60,000 nt of DNA from Cryptomeria japonica (lineage: Eukaryota; Streptophyta; Pinopsida; Cupressales; Cupressaceae). The DNA is taken from contig NC_081405.1 of NCBI RefSeq assembly GCF_030272615.1, positions 160,896,694 through 160,956,693 of the forward strand. The letters run 5' to 3'. Both the position numbers and the translations under genes were made by a program. The notes under the pieces are model-generated. The model saw only the letters and a program-made list of their open reading frames with translations. It was not told where the DNA came from and did no database searches. Below are positions 59,885 to 60,000 of this stretch, piece by piece. Within the stretch, counting starts at the first letter, position 1; every line of letters begins with the position of its first letter.

Positions 59885-60000
59885 ATGGGTATCGGGTGGC
59901 GTGCAGGGTAGTGGAGGCGGTTAATGTAACCGCCGGGGAAGTGGTACCCTCCACTTCCCCTATGGTCACTGTCACGGTAGTGGCCGCAGGGTAGTGGAGG
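59885..60000. repeat. GC-rich hairpin block, cut by the window end
   Basis: Perfect inverted repeats at 59,916-59,934 (GGCGGTTA/TAACCGCC) and 59,935-59,960 (GGGGAAGTGG/CCACTTCCCC). The word CAGGGTAGTGGAGG occurs at 59,904 and again at 59,987, suggesting an 83-bp tandem unit that continues outside the window. Confidence 0.7.

Overview
This window looks like nuclear DNA of a plant with a large, transposon-rich genome. A conifer or other gymnosperm is my guess: all LTRs of the gypsy-like families are over 4 kb, the unique DNA is AT-rich and heavily decayed, and 60 kb holds no intact host gene. The species cannot be read from the sequence. No rRNA, tRNA, CRISPR or bacterial-type feature was seen.

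Layout. 0.1-1.8 kb is a broken gene on the + strand (acidic/serine-rich middle, coiled-coil-like tail) that I do not recognise. 2.0-3.5 kb is a decayed Ty3/gypsy-type gag on the - strand. 3.5-10.5 kb is non-coding with several tandem-repeat clusters and a purine-rich tract. 10,486-17,719 is a complete but broken Ty1/copia element on the - strand (copia-1), with two LTRs, PBS, PPT and a 5-bp TSD (TTTCT). 18,980-23,232 and 26,996-31,162 are two solo LTRs of one family in opposite orientation, each with its own TSD (AATGA and ATGAA). 31-34 kb is non-coding with a minisatellite.

From 33.9 to 58.3 kb is a three-deep nest. Old sequence that carries a plant-mobile-domain-like pseudogene further right (56.4-58.3 kb) received a 4.4-kb solo LTR (LTR-A: 34,360-37,967 plus 55,048-55,843; TSD CATTG/CATTA). 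A Ty1/copia element (copia-2) then inserted into LTR-A (37,968-55,042; TSD GGGAT on both sides). A young Ty3/gypsy element of the LTR-A family (gypsy-1) inserted into the right LTR of copia-2. Its gag-pol is one unbroken frame (45,264-50,030) with only four internal stops. A later deletion removed the first 3.4 kb of the gypsy-1 5' LTR together with part of copia-2. The scar holds a 26-bp insert that appears to be copied from 92 bp downstream. The window ends in a GC-rich, hairpin-rich stretch that resembles the islands inside the other long LTRs.

How it works together: nothing here looks like a cellular pathway. The genes are transposon genes (gag, protease, reverse transcriptase, RNase H, integrase) in stages of decay. 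Many lesions are the single C-to-T changes expected at methylated CAG and CG sites. The most interesting content is structural: the datable nest, the repaired deletion, the inverted solo LTR pair, and the hairpin-rich GC islands with a telomere-like motif shared by the long LTRs. I found no evidence of a new enzymatic or defence system.
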